Below, piece after piece: positions 38,501-48,754 of a stretch of 64,000 bases of DNA. Every line of letters starts with the position of its first letter. The stretch's first letter is position 1. The stretch lies in the NCBI GenBank assembly GCA_001949185.1, contig BDGG01000005.1, forward strand, positions 1,167,249 through 1,231,248, read 5' to 3'. The position numbers and the translations under genes are program-made. A model generated the notes under the pieces. That model did no database searches and was not told where the DNA came from. It saw only the letters and a program-made list of their open reading frames with translations. This DNA comes from Ramazzottius varieornatus. Its lineage: Eukaryota > Tardigrada > Eutardigrada > Parachela > Ramazzottiidae.

Positions 38501-39036
38501 CTAAACGTCAATTGTCGGAATACAAAGTATAAAAGAACTTACTACTCGTCCCAATGTTTCCCATTTATTATGGATCAACTCGGCAAATTTCTTTAGTTCT
38601 TCATCTTCAATTTCTTTAATTAACGGGAGACCTCCGTTCTCCACGCTCTTCCAGTCCGGAGGCCGATACTCCACCAACTCCGAACCGATGGGCAAGAAAT
38701 TCTGGTTAACAAAATCTTTAACATTCTCGTTTGTCAACTGTTCGCGCGACTTCAGCTCTTCGAAATCCGCCAGGACAGCATCAATCTCTCGATTTTTCAA
38801 CGGCTTGTCCACAAAAGACTTCGAATCCAGGTAGACCGACAGCATCTGCACGGCTTCCAGCAGCGGCCCATATCCGTACACCAAACTACAACAGACACCC
38901 TCTAAAACATCCAAACGTTCTCCGTGAAGAAGTGAATTTACCTCGAACATGGGAGCCCATCATCGTCCAAGCAAGCGTCTTTACTTTCGGAGGCAAAAAC
39001 TTGGACAGGCGATGCAGTTTCCACAACAGCTGCCAT
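35589..39036 (-). CDS. TREH: Trehalase (GH37)
   Basis: Hydrolyses trehalose to two glucose units. Nine exons, 39036-38942, 38885-38543, 38463-38270, 38103-37790, 37699-37520, 37393-37158, 36986-36866, 36279-36173 and 35771-35589, give 590 residues. Both trehalase signatures are intact: [15 protein letters not shown], and [10 protein letters not shown] in the later exon. Also present are [42 protein letters not shown] and the C-terminal [18 protein letters not shown]. The catalytic Asp (in ESGWD) and the general base region (QEGFGWTNG) are retained. The start is the least certain part: ATG 39036 gives [14 protein letters not shown] without an obvious signal peptide, and the frame stays open upstream, so an earlier exon with a signal sequence is possible. 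An intron carries a foldback copy. Confidence 0.93.
35850..35970. repeat. Foldback element copy 10
   Basis: Left AAACAAATTCGAGAACA, stem CAGGTGGCGCAC / diverged TTGCACCACTCGG, right GAGCTTGTTTACTAAG. In the last trehalase intron. Confidence 0.65.
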
Positions 39037-40208
39037 GGAAAGCTGCAGCCTTCGTTCGCTTTCCGCGATTACTGCTGTCGAGGAGGTGTTGTTCTCCAGT
39101 CTCGTGACGAAGACAGTTTTGAGAAGCGGACAATGGTGGTGGGATAGACGATCCCTGGCCGCAGCTCAAAGTCCAGTTCGGCCCCAGAACGCCTTGCCCG
39201 TTTGAGCAGCGCACTATCAGGGAAAAAGTGATTGTACCTAACTTAGTCCAAGGTTTAGAAGCAATATAAAAGAAGGAAGGTTTGAAACTTCAAGTTGCCA
39301 ACGTAAACTATGCAACCGATCTATCGGATGGGAAGAATTCCCGTTTAAATCGTGGAATGTGGATTTCAGGATGTGGATGAAGATTGGAGATGCGGCTCAC
39401 ATGCCTTTCGTTCCTGTTGCGTTTTTATCGGCTGACCAATCAATCAGCCGATGAACTTGACACCCTTTCGTTGCGTAACAGCTCAGCGTGATGCTGGGTG
39501 ATCGATTTTCAAATTTCAATGTCAGTGACCGATGATGTCATCTGCAAACCTTTGTCATGTGGTGGCGCCACTGTCAACGGGATCTTCAGATGGCACTCAT
39601 GGCAGTACACATGATCCTTTTCTTCGTCCCTTCGGGTTTCCCAGGTCCCCGTAGGTACTTTCGATTACATTCATTCGGCTTGCAGAGACCAACATTCTAT
39701 GACCGAAGGCGAAAGTGAATGTATTTTTAGCTGTTATTACCTATCTCTCTTTAAGAGACTTAACTGTACTTTCCTTCATCTTTGGAAGGCATGAGAACGC
39801 CAGCGCTCGACGACCGGTAAAAGTCTTTTGCACAATACAAGCTTCGATGGATAGTTACTCTGATGTTTCTTGTCCAACTACAAAAGTTGTCTGATGCTCG
39901 GGCTTCGCCCGATTGTTTCGGGAAACAAAGAGTCAACGAGCATGGACGAAAACGGAGTAGGTCAGTTACACTTGGACCTTGTCTACTGGTCCTCTCAGCC
40001 AGGTTCGGAAGAGTGCCAAGGAGACGAGTGATTTAGGGGTGAGAGTCTTGGTAAACGCGGACATTCCCGCTAAGCTGGGACTTTCCTTTTCGAGAATCAC
40101 GTAGGCTGTGTAAGTTCGGCGCCAGCTGGAAGTTGGGTACCCTCGGAAACAACAGGAGACTCAAGGCAGGGTTATAATTCCAAAGGACCCGCTTCTCCAT
40201 CGACCAAC
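39037..40208. other. Divergent intergenic region, nothing recognised
   Basis: Lies between the trehalase start and the F-box-like gene start on the opposite strand. Coding-like sequence continues about 100 bp upstream of ATG 39036 in the trehalase frame; beyond that no ORF, repeat or RNA gene was seen. Confidence 0.5.
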
Positions 40209-41812
40209 ATGACTATGGACGATATTCCTGTCCAGGTACTGATGGGCGTCTTCCAGGAGATTGACATCATGAATCGGCTTCGGCTCGCTCGGTATGATAT
40301 TGATTCCGCTGGCTGACCCAGAATGTATCTTTTACGATGTCAAATTGAGATGAGAGGAAATCATATCGAAGGGCTTACATGACTGCTTACATCGAATATT
40401 TTACAGTGTTTCGTCGTGTTGGAAAGATGTGATGTCTTCTCCGAGCTTGAAGAAAGCCTTGCACATGGACTTCTCCGAGATGGGATGCCTGAACAAGTAT
40501 CCGTCTGCAGCTTCAACAGTTCACTCAACCGGAAGCCGAGACGAATCTTCCATGCTCGGCCTTTTGGATCAGTTTGGTCGCTGCTTTATAGGACACCGGA
40601 TACAGAGTACTCCACCTCATGGGTCTACTAGAGACGTCCGGTATTCATTCACTGGTCTCATGCGGTTCGTGACACCGCGAACTCGGGTACTGTACATCAG
40701 TTTCGCGCCTTACCAATTTCCTGTTCCGGAGGTCGATCCTGTTGGCCGCAGATACCGGATCGCCATCGCTAACTGGAAGTTCTGGGCCCAGAAGTTCACG
40801 CGCGTCGTTACGAACGGCTTGGCCTATGCACCGGGAGACTCCGTAACACATTTGGCACTGGGGAACTTCTGGATCGAAGGACGACCTGACTTATGGATCA
40901 ACTTCAAATATGCTTCTCTGTAAGTTCAATGTCGAATATTTATCTGCCGCACGACCTGACGTGTAAAAGACTTCAGCCAGTCCTGTTACTGTACGACGTG
41001 GGAGGGTGGCAAACAAGACTTGCACAACTGTCAACTCAAGTGGCGCAGGCGTCATGCCAGAAATAACGGAAGAGTGCGCCGCTAGAGATGACGTCTGGTA
41101 CGTTTCCTTTGCCCGCCTTCAATGTGGTATTCAAACTTTTCTAGGAGAGCAAACGAACTCGCTCGAGACCGTACTTTGGGGCTAACAAGGGTCGCTCTCA
41201 AAGGCTGCCGTTTTCTACTGGAAGCAAGATTCTGGGCAAACGACCTTGTCGCAGGAACCCTGGAGCAGGGGAAGACCGATCTGGTGCCACTTCATGGCTG
41301 TGTTTTCCAGTCGCTGCCAAACAGCTATCCAGACTATATCCACGTGACCGACGAGGTGGTCGAACTGTACATCCAGGACCCACCGAAGACTGAAAAGACC
41401 ATGCTACGGATCTTCGATAAGTATTCCGCTGACCTGACCGACGAAGTGATTGAACATATTCGCGACCGATTACCCGATTTGATGAACAGACCTTACCTGC
41501 AACTGGAGAATGAAATGTGGACGTCGAAGCTGAGAAGGTATGGCTAAATATTACCCCGATCATTATCCGTACAGTTATCAGAGAGGCGGACTGACGCATA
41601 TTGTGTACACTTTGTTTTCAAGAATGGAACCCGAGTTGTTTGGTGGACAATCGGATATCGATCTGAGAACCGTTGAATGGAAGCTCCTGAAGAAGACGAC
41701 GATACACTTTTTTCTGTCGTTTTGGAGGGTATTCAGGCCGGATTATCAAGTGTTCGTGAACGAGTTCGGTTCGTTGGTATTCCATACAGTGGCCCAGGAA
41801 AGGGTGTTCTAG
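40209..41812 (+). CDS. F-box-like protein
   Basis: Four exons, 40209-40291, 40407-40919, 41145-41537 and 41623-41812, join in phase to 392 residues. The N-terminus reads MTMDDIPVQVLMGVFQEIDI, then NRLRLARVSSCWKDV, the spacing of an F-box (I/LP...V...F..L....L..A..VC..W). F-box proteins recruit substrates to SCF ubiquitin ligases through SKP1. The rest shows no LRR, WD40 or Kelch repeat I can see, but has folded-looking stretches such as RVLYISFAPYQFPVPEVDP and VALKGCRFLLEARFWAND. The last exon is ambiguous: the phase-consistent frame stops at 41812, while an overlapping frame from 41677 to 41925 (MEAPEEDDDTLFSVVLEGIQ, GSGETLPGRISFRGHSS) looks at least as protein-like. Confidence 0.6.
40999..41118. 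repeat. Foldback element copy 11
   Basis: Left end GGGAGGGTGGCAAACAAG, stem CTCAAGTGGCGCA / GTGCGCCGCTAGAG, right end TTTGCCCGCC. In intron 2 of the F-box-like gene. Confidence 0.7.
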
Positions 41813-42018
41813 CCGGCAGCGGCGAAACGCTTCCTGGCCGTATCAGCTTTAGAGGACACTCTTCATTACAGTACGTCAGTAATATTAAATTGTATACATA
41901 TATATCGCTTCAAAAGAACTTTTAGACGTTATTAGCTGGTCGAAGAACTATTACTGTGTGGCTATGTACTGATTCATAATATTATTACAACAAAAAGGTT
42001 ATCAAACACTTTCAACCC

Positions 42019-43062
42019 TCAAACCTCGAATCCCACCTTGACTTCGAAATTATATCCGTGGTTGCGAGCACGATGGTAAGGTGGTACCCATCTCTTGTGT
42101 GGGTGCCGAAAGAACAGCACTTCGTCTTCATACTTGGACGCAACAAACTCACTCGCGGAGTAGATCTGCCCGATGGGTTCGAAGTTCGCACCTGGTCCGG
42201 CCTGTCCCCACATCGTGGAGAGCAACGATCCGCTCGGAACCGCGTTGATGATACCCGCTCGGAAGCCATTCCGGCTCTTCGGGTCAATCTTGTTGAAGAG
42301 CTCGTCGGTTACTTGTAGCTGAATATGCAGGGGTGACACGACCCGATCCCCCACCGAAGTTCCATCGGGATTGATTTCCCCCAGCTCATATGGAGGAAGG
42401 CCATTGGGTCCTTCGGGACGGTCGTTCGGTCCGCCGTGTAAAGCTTTGATGGTTGCGATGAAGGCAGCGGTGTTAGGGCTTTCCACACTGGCCGACGATG
42501 TGCCGAAAATATCCGAGAATGGTCCGTCGAAGAAGTTGTGCGAAGGCCGGTCGTCGATACCCTTGAAGGTTATCATTGTTCTGGAGTACTTCCCGTCAAC
42601 CAGAGATTTGAACGCTTGGTTGGGCGCAAATCTTTTCCAGTCAGGTATACAGAAACGAGTTATCCCCACTGTGCTGGAATTGAAGATTCCAGTGTAGCCC
42701 ATCGATGTGCTTCGGAATGGCACTCATCGGAACTTCGCGGCCACACCGTACGACGCGGTGACTTTGATGCGACCTATCGGCATTTCATCCGAGTATCGCT
42801 CGAAAGTTACCCGGTCGTAAGAAATATTGAGAACTTGTTTGACGTCGACCCAATCGTACTGGGGATGTTTCGTAGGTAGCCGGTCAAGAAATAAAGGATT
42901 TAAGGAGATCTGCGACCATAGAATATCCTGCTTTTCTTGGGCGGTCAGGCTTTCATAGTTAGGAGGTAATATCGCAAAGCTTTGACGAATAACATAAGCA
43001 AGCAGGGTAAGAATGCTTGAGTATAACATTTTCAAAGTAATATCTCTTCGTAGAGTTTTCAT
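42019..43062 (-). pseudogene. Secreted paralogue interrupted by one in-frame TGA
   Basis: A 347-codon single-exon frame, closely similar along its whole length to the intact neighbour at 43315-44325, broken by one TGA at 42724-42726. Upstream half: signal peptide (LTLLAYVIRQSFAILPPNYE) through FERYSDEMPIGRIKVT to AAKFR. Downstream half: VPFRSTSMGYTG to HPHKRWVPPYHRARNHG and the normal stop. The neighbour has RFRWVPFQNTSAGYTG, so the TGA replaces a tryptophan codon; no frameshift or other stop is present. It could be a very young pseudogene, a polymorphic null allele, a sequencing error, or a readthrough gene. The start is 43062, or the internal Met aligned with the paralogue. The family is unrecognised, so no function is assigned. 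Confidence 0.75.
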
Positions 43063-43314
43063 CTAAAAGTGCAAAAACAAGTCAATGGAATTGGCAATAT
43101 TATACTTGAGAAATTCGAAATGACCCTCTCGTACTGCTGCCTGGGGATGAATCTATGCATAGCGGCCACAGTACTTCCGGCGAAAACTGACTTGTCTTCG
43201 GGTCTATTGCTTTCACTTAGAGGTTGAATACTATTGTGGAGAACTACAATGCATTGCGTGTGCTACAGTATTTCAGGCGTAAAAAAACGAAAGTTGTACA
43301 GAACATGAGCCAAC

Positions 43315-44325
43315 TCAGGCGGTGAAGCCCATGTTGACTTCGAAATTATATCCATGGTTGCGAGAATGATGTAAAGGTGGCACCCATCGTTTATGGGGAT
43401 GGCGAAAGAACAGAACCTCATCCGCATATTTCGAAGCCACAAAGTTGCTGATGGTATAAATCTGTCCAATGGGTTCCGAGGCCGCACCTGGTCCAGCTTG
43501 TCCCCACACCGTAAACAGCAGTGTGCCGGCCGGAGCGGCATCGATGATGTCAGCCCGAAAGTCGTTCTTGCTGTCCGGACTGATCTTGTTGAACAGCTCA
43601 TCGGGCACTCGCATCTCAACATGAAAAGGCGACACAACCTTATCTCCCACGGAAGTTCCATCCGGGTTGATTTCTCCCAGCTCATATGGGGATAGGGAGT
43701 TCGGTCCTTCCGGCCGATCATTTGGTCCGCCGTCCAAAGCAGCGATGCTTGCGATAAAGGCTGGCGTGTGTGGTTCGCTACCGGAGTCGGACTTTGAGGT
43801 GAATATGTCACTGAACGGTCCCTCAAAGAAGTTTCGCGAAGGACGATCCGCGACTCCCTTGAAGCCTAGCATCGTTCGAGAGTGTTTTCCGTCGACGAAG
43901 AACTTGACACCTAGTTGAGGGGCGAACTGTTTCCAGTTGACAATACTAAGGCGCACTATACCGAGCGCGGTGGACTTGTAGAGACCAGTGTAGCCTGCCG
44001 AAGTATTCTGGAAAGGCACCCAGCGGAATCTAGCAGCTGCTCCATAGGGCGCTGTAATCTTGACTCGTCCTATTGGCATCTCATCCGAGTAGCGCTCAAA
44101 CATCACCCGGACATACGACACATTCATCAGCTGGCTCAGATTGACCCATGGGTACTGGGGGAACGCGGTAGGGAGCTGGTCCAGGAAGTAAGGATTAGCT
44201 GAAATCTGCGACCATAGGATATTCTGCTTTTCTTGAGCGTCGAGACTCTCATAGTTTGGGGGTAGTATCGCAAAGCTTTGACGCAGGACATAGGCCAAGA
44301 ACGTAAAGGCAAGGGAGTACAACAT
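43315..44325 (-). CDS. Secreted protein of unrecognised family (intact copy)
   Basis: A single-exon ORF of 336 residues. Residues 1-19 (MLYSLAFTFLAYVLRQSFA) form a signal peptide, followed by ILPPNYESLDAQEKQ. Conserved stretches shared with the neighbouring copy are FERYSDEMPIGRVKIT, VDGKHSRTMLGFKG, NFFEGPFSDIF, GGPNDRPEGPN, YELGEINPDGTSVGDKVVSP, WGQAGPGA, EPIGQIY and VLFFRHPHKRWVPP. The pattern of a functional-looking G-x-(V/I) strand, a long acidic loop and an HPH-R motif vaguely recalls the catalase-like fold families, but this is from memory and weak; I assign no activity. Tandem duplication with 42019-43062 is clear from near-identical organisation and strand. Confidence 0.8.
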   Translation of the reverse strand: MLYSLAFTFLAYVLRQSFAILPPNYESLDAQEKQNILWSQISANPYFLDQLPTAFPQYPWVNLSQLMNVSYVRVMFERYSDEMPIGRVKITAPYGAAARFRWVPFQNTSAGYTGLYKSTALGIVRLSIVNWKQFAPQLGVKFFVDGKHSRTMLGFKGVADRPSRNFFEGPFSDIFTSKSDSGSEPHTPAFIASIAALDGGPNDRPEGPNSLSPYELGEINPDGTSVGDKVVSPFHVEMRVPDELFNKISPDSKNDFRADIIDAAPAGTLLFTVWGQAGPGAASEPIGQIYTISNFVASKYADEVLFFRHPHKRWVPPLHHSRNHGYNFEVNMGFTA

Positions 44326-44661
44326 GGCAAAACTTTTTCCGTATATGGCTTGAATAATCTGAAAGAAAAATTCAAAGCGTTTTGCTTACACGTATTAGGT
44401 AGGATAAAACTTGACCTTTACAGTTTGCTGCCAGGGAATGCGTCGAGTCGGACTTCCGGTTGGGAATTTTTGTTGTGGTTTCAAGCTCAGAACCGCAACG
44501 TTTCAACCTTTTGGTGTGAACACCACTTGAAAACTGCTACAGCGAAAAGAGGCTTCGAATAGAGGCTCCGCATGAGTACCTCACAAACACACCTTTCTAA
44601 TTTCCAAGAGATAAAATTATTTCGAGGGAGCAAATGTGCGCAAATAGACACATCAGCCACT
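44326..44661. other. Intergenic, nothing recognised
   Basis: Upstream of the secreted gene and downstream of the 44662-45672 gene. Short ORFs only. Confidence 0.5.
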
Positions 44662-45672
44662 TCAAAAATTCAAATCAACATTCAGTCTATAACCAGGTAC
44701 CTGAGAAAGTGTTCTGGAAGGAGCTTGTACGTCTACTTTACAAGGTGTGATTGCAGACAGTAAGGAGGGTACGTAAAATGACTGGACATCTCGTAAAGGC
44801 ACTCTTTCGGATAAGGACCACAGTTCTCGTTCTCGGCTTCCGCACGCTCCAACCTCATTGTCGACCTCAAATTTTTTCGGAGATATTAGGGAAGAAACTT
44901 TGCTGGCAGGAAGCTGCCATCTTGAACACGAAAAGTGGGCCGTCGATGGTCCAGTCACAAGGACTGCGACACGGTCAGCCACGATCTTGTACGAGTCTTT
45001 AGGATCTCGTTCGATCAGTATCGGTGGCGGCGGAGCGAACTTCACCTTACCGAAAAGCGAACTTCCTTCGCCACGTTTCCCTCTTTTGGAAGGAAGTATC
45101 GGCAGAGGATCCTGCATGGAGGCAGACAAGGCAAGAGCGACCTGTGTGGATTCATCCATCTTTCTATAACACAACACAATCTCGTTCGTTGACACTGCCC
45201 AAATGAAGCAGCGCATTTCGTCACGGAACCAAACGAGCAATTCATAAAGTCTAACAGTCTTCTCTTGCGTCATGCGCCAGTTGACGGGTAACCGCGAAAC
45301 TATATCAACAAACACCATACATACTTGAGAGCTCTCAGCGTGATATGTGTCTGTCGGGAGTTCTTGCGAACATTTGGTTTGGAGAGAGATGATAAAGCTG
45401 AGGAATGTGTCGAGGCGGACGAGGACAACGACAACGCGCTGCTGCTGCCAACTGACGACAAAGTACGTCGAGCTGAAGGCATACTGGATGGTTCCAGTCC
45501 GCAGTAATTCAGATGCTCCTCCAGAACCTGCAGAAGCGAAGGAAGATCTGTGGCACCCAGAAAGATGAGTCCAACAGGTCGACAACGTTCGTCTTGCTTA
45601 CTCAAAGGCCCCTGCACTTACCGTTAACGAAGAAAACTTCTCAGTGCAGCATGGGCAAGCAGTCTCCGCCAT
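44662..45672 (-). CDS. Candidate gene, unrecognised
   Basis: A long minus-strand frame runs from about 45570 to 44662. The probable coding part starts after an acceptor-like GCCACAG at about 45549 and reads SELLRTGTIQYAFSSTYFVV, WQQQRVVVVLVRLDTFLSFI and MTQEKTVRLYELLVWFRDEM, then a Lys/Pro-rich stretch (GKVKFAPPPPILIE) and a C-terminal half ending RLNVDLNF. A possible first exon, 45672-45622, encodes MAETACPCCTEKFSSLT with two CxxC-like cysteines, followed by a GTAAGT donor; its phase does not fit the frame above, so the join is unresolved. A competing frame (45617-45300) is serine-rich and reads GLIFLGATDLPSLLQVLEEH. The predicted strands and helices suggest a folded cytosolic protein, but I know no match. 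It is head-to-head with RTRAF. Confidence 0.45.
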
Positions 45673-46120
45673 GTCCAGCTCCTAGCTCGTACGGGTGCGC
45701 CCAGCCGTGTCAGAGATGACGATCCTTTTCTCTAACTCTAAACTACGCGGATGACCTTCTGGTCACTCACGTCCTCCAGAGATAAAACGGGAAGAACAAA
45801 ACGCAAGATCGCATTATAATTATTATCGGTGATCCGTGAATCGTGAAAGTGTTTTGATTCAATCAACCCACCATGAATCAACCTGTCTCCAGTTCCCAGT
45901 AGTGCCCTTTGTCGCCCGGGGATTTTCGTTATGGGGTTGTGCAGTGCACTGCCCGTTTTATCCTGGGGTTCCAGTGAATCCAGTCGCGGATTTTCGGGAT
46001 TCTAATTTTTCGATTTTAAGGAATGTTCCCAAACTCCAGTGATATCTTCGATCGAATCTCGCTTGTTTCACTACCTGTTGCCTGTGTTTTAGATTTCTGG
46101 GAAAGAAAGAAGCGGAAGCA

Positions 46121-46834
46121 ATGACTACGCGCAAGATCCTAGCAGTCGGTTACCCGGAAGCTAAGCATTTCGCCTTGAACGATGAGACGAAAGTGCGCCG
46201 CTTAGTTGTCTGGCTGGAAGATAACATCTTCAACACTGAGCTACCTCAAGACTTTCTGGACAATCTCCGCAACGTTTCTCACCCGCAGTGGACCCAGCTG
46301 TTCCAAGAATACTTGATTACATGCCAGTGCCCGGTAGATCCCGTAGCTGAACGCACAGCCGCCATCGACTGGCTGCTCCGTGAAGCCCTGCGCTTGATTG
46401 CGCCACTTCAGAACGGCAACGCGGCCGGCGACCAAGCCATGTCGAATGGTGATGGCCAAGCGACCACGATCGATCCTACTAGCCCAGAGTTCCAGCAGGG
46501 AGTGAACAAGCTGGCTGCCATGCTGAAGATGCCGACCCATCCGGACGCCAGTGTGACGTTCAAGGCCGTGGCGAATTTGATGGAACGACTGGCTGGCGGA
46601 AACGAGTATCACGGAAGCAACGATCCTTCGGCGTTTCAGGTTACCCTCAACGAGATAGCTTTGGGCTTCGAGACGGCAGATAAAGGCTTGACAGATGCTT
46701 GCAAGATTCTGCGTTTGTTGCATATCGATCAGATGCGTAAGTTGCAGACGCAGATGGATCATGCGTTGGTGGCTGTCCAGTCCATCACGGCGGACCCAAA
46801 GACTAACAGCGATCTGGGAAAAATTGGGTTTTAA
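46121..46834 (+). CDS. RTRAF: RTRAF (hCLE/CGI-99) RNA transcription, translation and transport factor
   Basis: RTRAF is a subunit of the tRNA-splicing ligase complex and of cytoplasmic RNA granules, and it shuttles between nucleus and cytoplasm. A single open frame of 237 residues; human RTRAF is 244. Matching stretches are the N-terminal VRRLVVWLEDNIF (human FIVWLEDQKI), AAIDWLLREALRL (human EAIDWLLGLAVRL), FQQGVNKLAAMLKM, LGFETADKGL, KILRLLHIDQMRKLQT and the C-terminal ITADPKTNSDLGKIGF. The acceptor-like TGTTTTAG about 30 bp before the ATG suggests an intron in the 5' UTR. It lies tail-to-tail with the nuclear receptor gene. Confidence 0.93.
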   Translation: MTTRKILAVGYPEAKHFALNDETKVRRLVVWLEDNIFNTELPQDFLDNLRNVSHPQWTQLFQEYLITCQCPVDPVAERTAAIDWLLREALRLIAPLQNGNAAGDQAMSNGDGQATTIDPTSPEFQQGVNKLAAMLKMPTHPDASVTFKAVANLMERLAGGNEYHGSNDPSAFQVTLNEIALGFETADKGLTDACKILRLLHIDQMRKLQTQMDHALVAVQSITADPKTNSDLGKIGF

Positions 46835-47208
46835 CGGATAGATACGAGTACTCAACTTTCTTATTTTCTACTGCTAACAATCTTCAAACTTGTTACAAAT
46901 TTTCGAGAGAGTTTCGCAATTGATGAATCTGTGAACCTGTAGCTATTTTTAATGCGACTAAGTTTTCTAAGTTAAAGACGATTATAAATCTTCGGTGATT
47001 TCTTGGTTCTGGTTCCACAACGTTTTGTACTCGGCATGTTTTTGATAACGTGTATGGTTTATAAAGTAGTTACTCACAAACTAGACGGTAGTCGCTGGGT
47101 TGCACTGCTAAAATATTAAGTCGACCAGTTTCAAATGACAAAACGATCAGTTTTAACGTTTTCCAGTTTTTCTAACGGGCTTTTTTTCTGCCGAAGCGAA
47201 TAAGGAAA
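46835..47208. other. Tail-to-tail interval, presumed 3' UTRs
   Basis: AT-rich sequence between the RTRAF and nuclear receptor stop codons, with no ORF of interest. Confidence 0.5.
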
Positions 47209-48754
47209 TTATCGGAATGCTCGGGAAGTAGTAGGTGCGTTCAGGCTCAAGCTCGGTAGCTCTTGCTGGATCTGTTCGGCTTTGACTCGTCGAAGCTGGT
47301 TGACCAGCATCTGGAACTTGGCAAAGCGCAAAGTGGGCGCTGTGGCCTGCGTGACACTGCAATGGGTCCACAAGAACCCATGCAGGCGCTCTTGAAGGTC
47401 TGTAAGGAAGGGAGTCAGTATCAATCCTTGCAGATTCTGCACGACGATCAAGCTCTCGATGACAGCGAACTCGGACGGATCCAACTGCGCGTCGCGGCAG
47501 CGAAGCAAGAGCTTGACCAGGAAGTTACTATCTGCCCCACCCTTAAAAGAGAAAAGCTTTTAGCGGTTCCTGCTGGATCAACTTTTCTACACTAAAGTAG
47601 CCGAATAAGCAAGAACCTACTCGGTTCCACAAGGCCGCGCAGACCGATTCCATCCATGGCCCATGAGAAAGATGGAGGATGAACAGCCCCGGCCAGATTG
47701 CTCCTGAGATGGCCTCCATGTTTGCCTTCGGGGTGGTTGGAAGGACCACATGCAAGAACTCAGTGCGCTGTATTCGTTCACTCAGGATGAACCGAAACTG
47801 TTGGATGGCGAAAACTAGAGGCAGCTGGAAACTGTTATCTGAAAGTCGCAAAAAGCAATTCAACACGCTCATTCTAATAGAAATTTTGGATCCTAACAAA
47901 GTGAAATCCAATCTGATGTTTGGTGTTATACCAGTAGGGTGTGTTGGAACGACCCCGGTAAATGCGCCTCGACTTTGACCAGTCAACAAAGACACGCCGT
48001 GACTTCCGATGTTTGAGTGATGCGGTAGTGATGAAGACGCAATGCCAAGAACTGCAGAAGTTGTCCGTGTAGATCTTTGTGTTTCTCGTTCGTTCTTCAG
48101 AGCTGCGCTTGACGAAGGGTAACTGGTTGATGGCGAACCGGAAACGTCGACGAGACTTACAGTTGTGTGTCTCTTAGCGGGCTTGGTCAAGCATTTCCGC
48201 GGACCGCGCTCGTCCTGAACAGCTAGAGTTTAAACGAAAACTGCATATACATCCACACGCATACAACGAGCATCCACAGCTTTCAGTAGGTCTATTGATA
48301 GGCACCAAGTATTCAGCAAGTAAAGCTAAGGCAATCTGATTCTGTGGGGAGACCTTACCGTTCTTGTTCATGTTGACTTCGACGCATTTCTTGAGGCGGC
48401 AAGCCGGGCACCAGTTCCTTCGGGCCTTGTCTACAGCACAGTTCCCGCTTCCGGCTACAAGAGACCATATTAGATCTGTAGTCGAACCAGGAAGTTGAGA
48501 GCCCCATTCGTCCTGCTTACAGATGCAAGTGTAGGAAATGTGGCGGCGGACGCTTCTCTTGAAGAAGCAACTGCATCCGTCACAACAATAAACTCCTGAA
48601 AAAATTCCCTCCGTGACGAATTCGCAGAAAGTTTGAAAGGAGATTTTGATCGTTCGTAGGAGTGATTGTGAGGGAGTACCGTACCATAATGACGCCCGAA
48701 ACTACGGTCGCCGCACACTTCACAAGTTACGGGAATGGGTAAAGTTCTTCCCAT
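47209..48754 (-). CDS. NR2E-group nuclear receptor (hr51/hr83/PNR-like)
   Basis: A ligand-regulated or orphan transcription factor. Six exons, 48754-48685, 48595-48521, 48454-48359, 48222-47932, 47838-47621 and 47541-47209, join in phase to 360 residues. The DNA-binding domain starts almost at once: [14 protein letters not shown], then the P-box region [15 protein letters not shown], then [20 protein letters not shown] and [20 protein letters not shown]. All eight zinc-ligand cysteines are visible. A Ser/Thr-rich hinge follows. The ligand-binding domain has the signature-like [16 protein letters not shown], then a run matching helices 7-11 ([32 protein letters not shown]). The DNA-binding domain resembles the arthropod hr51/hr83 and vertebrate NR2E3 group. 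The protein ends soon after helix 11, so an AF-2 helix is short or absent. Confidence 0.88.

Noticed and set aside
45300-45617. Serine-rich frame GLIFLGATDLPSLLQ as the true coding frame
   Set aside because: It competes with the longer continuous frame that runs through to 44662 and needs a 10-base intron to join the first exon. Kept only as an alternative in that gene's note.
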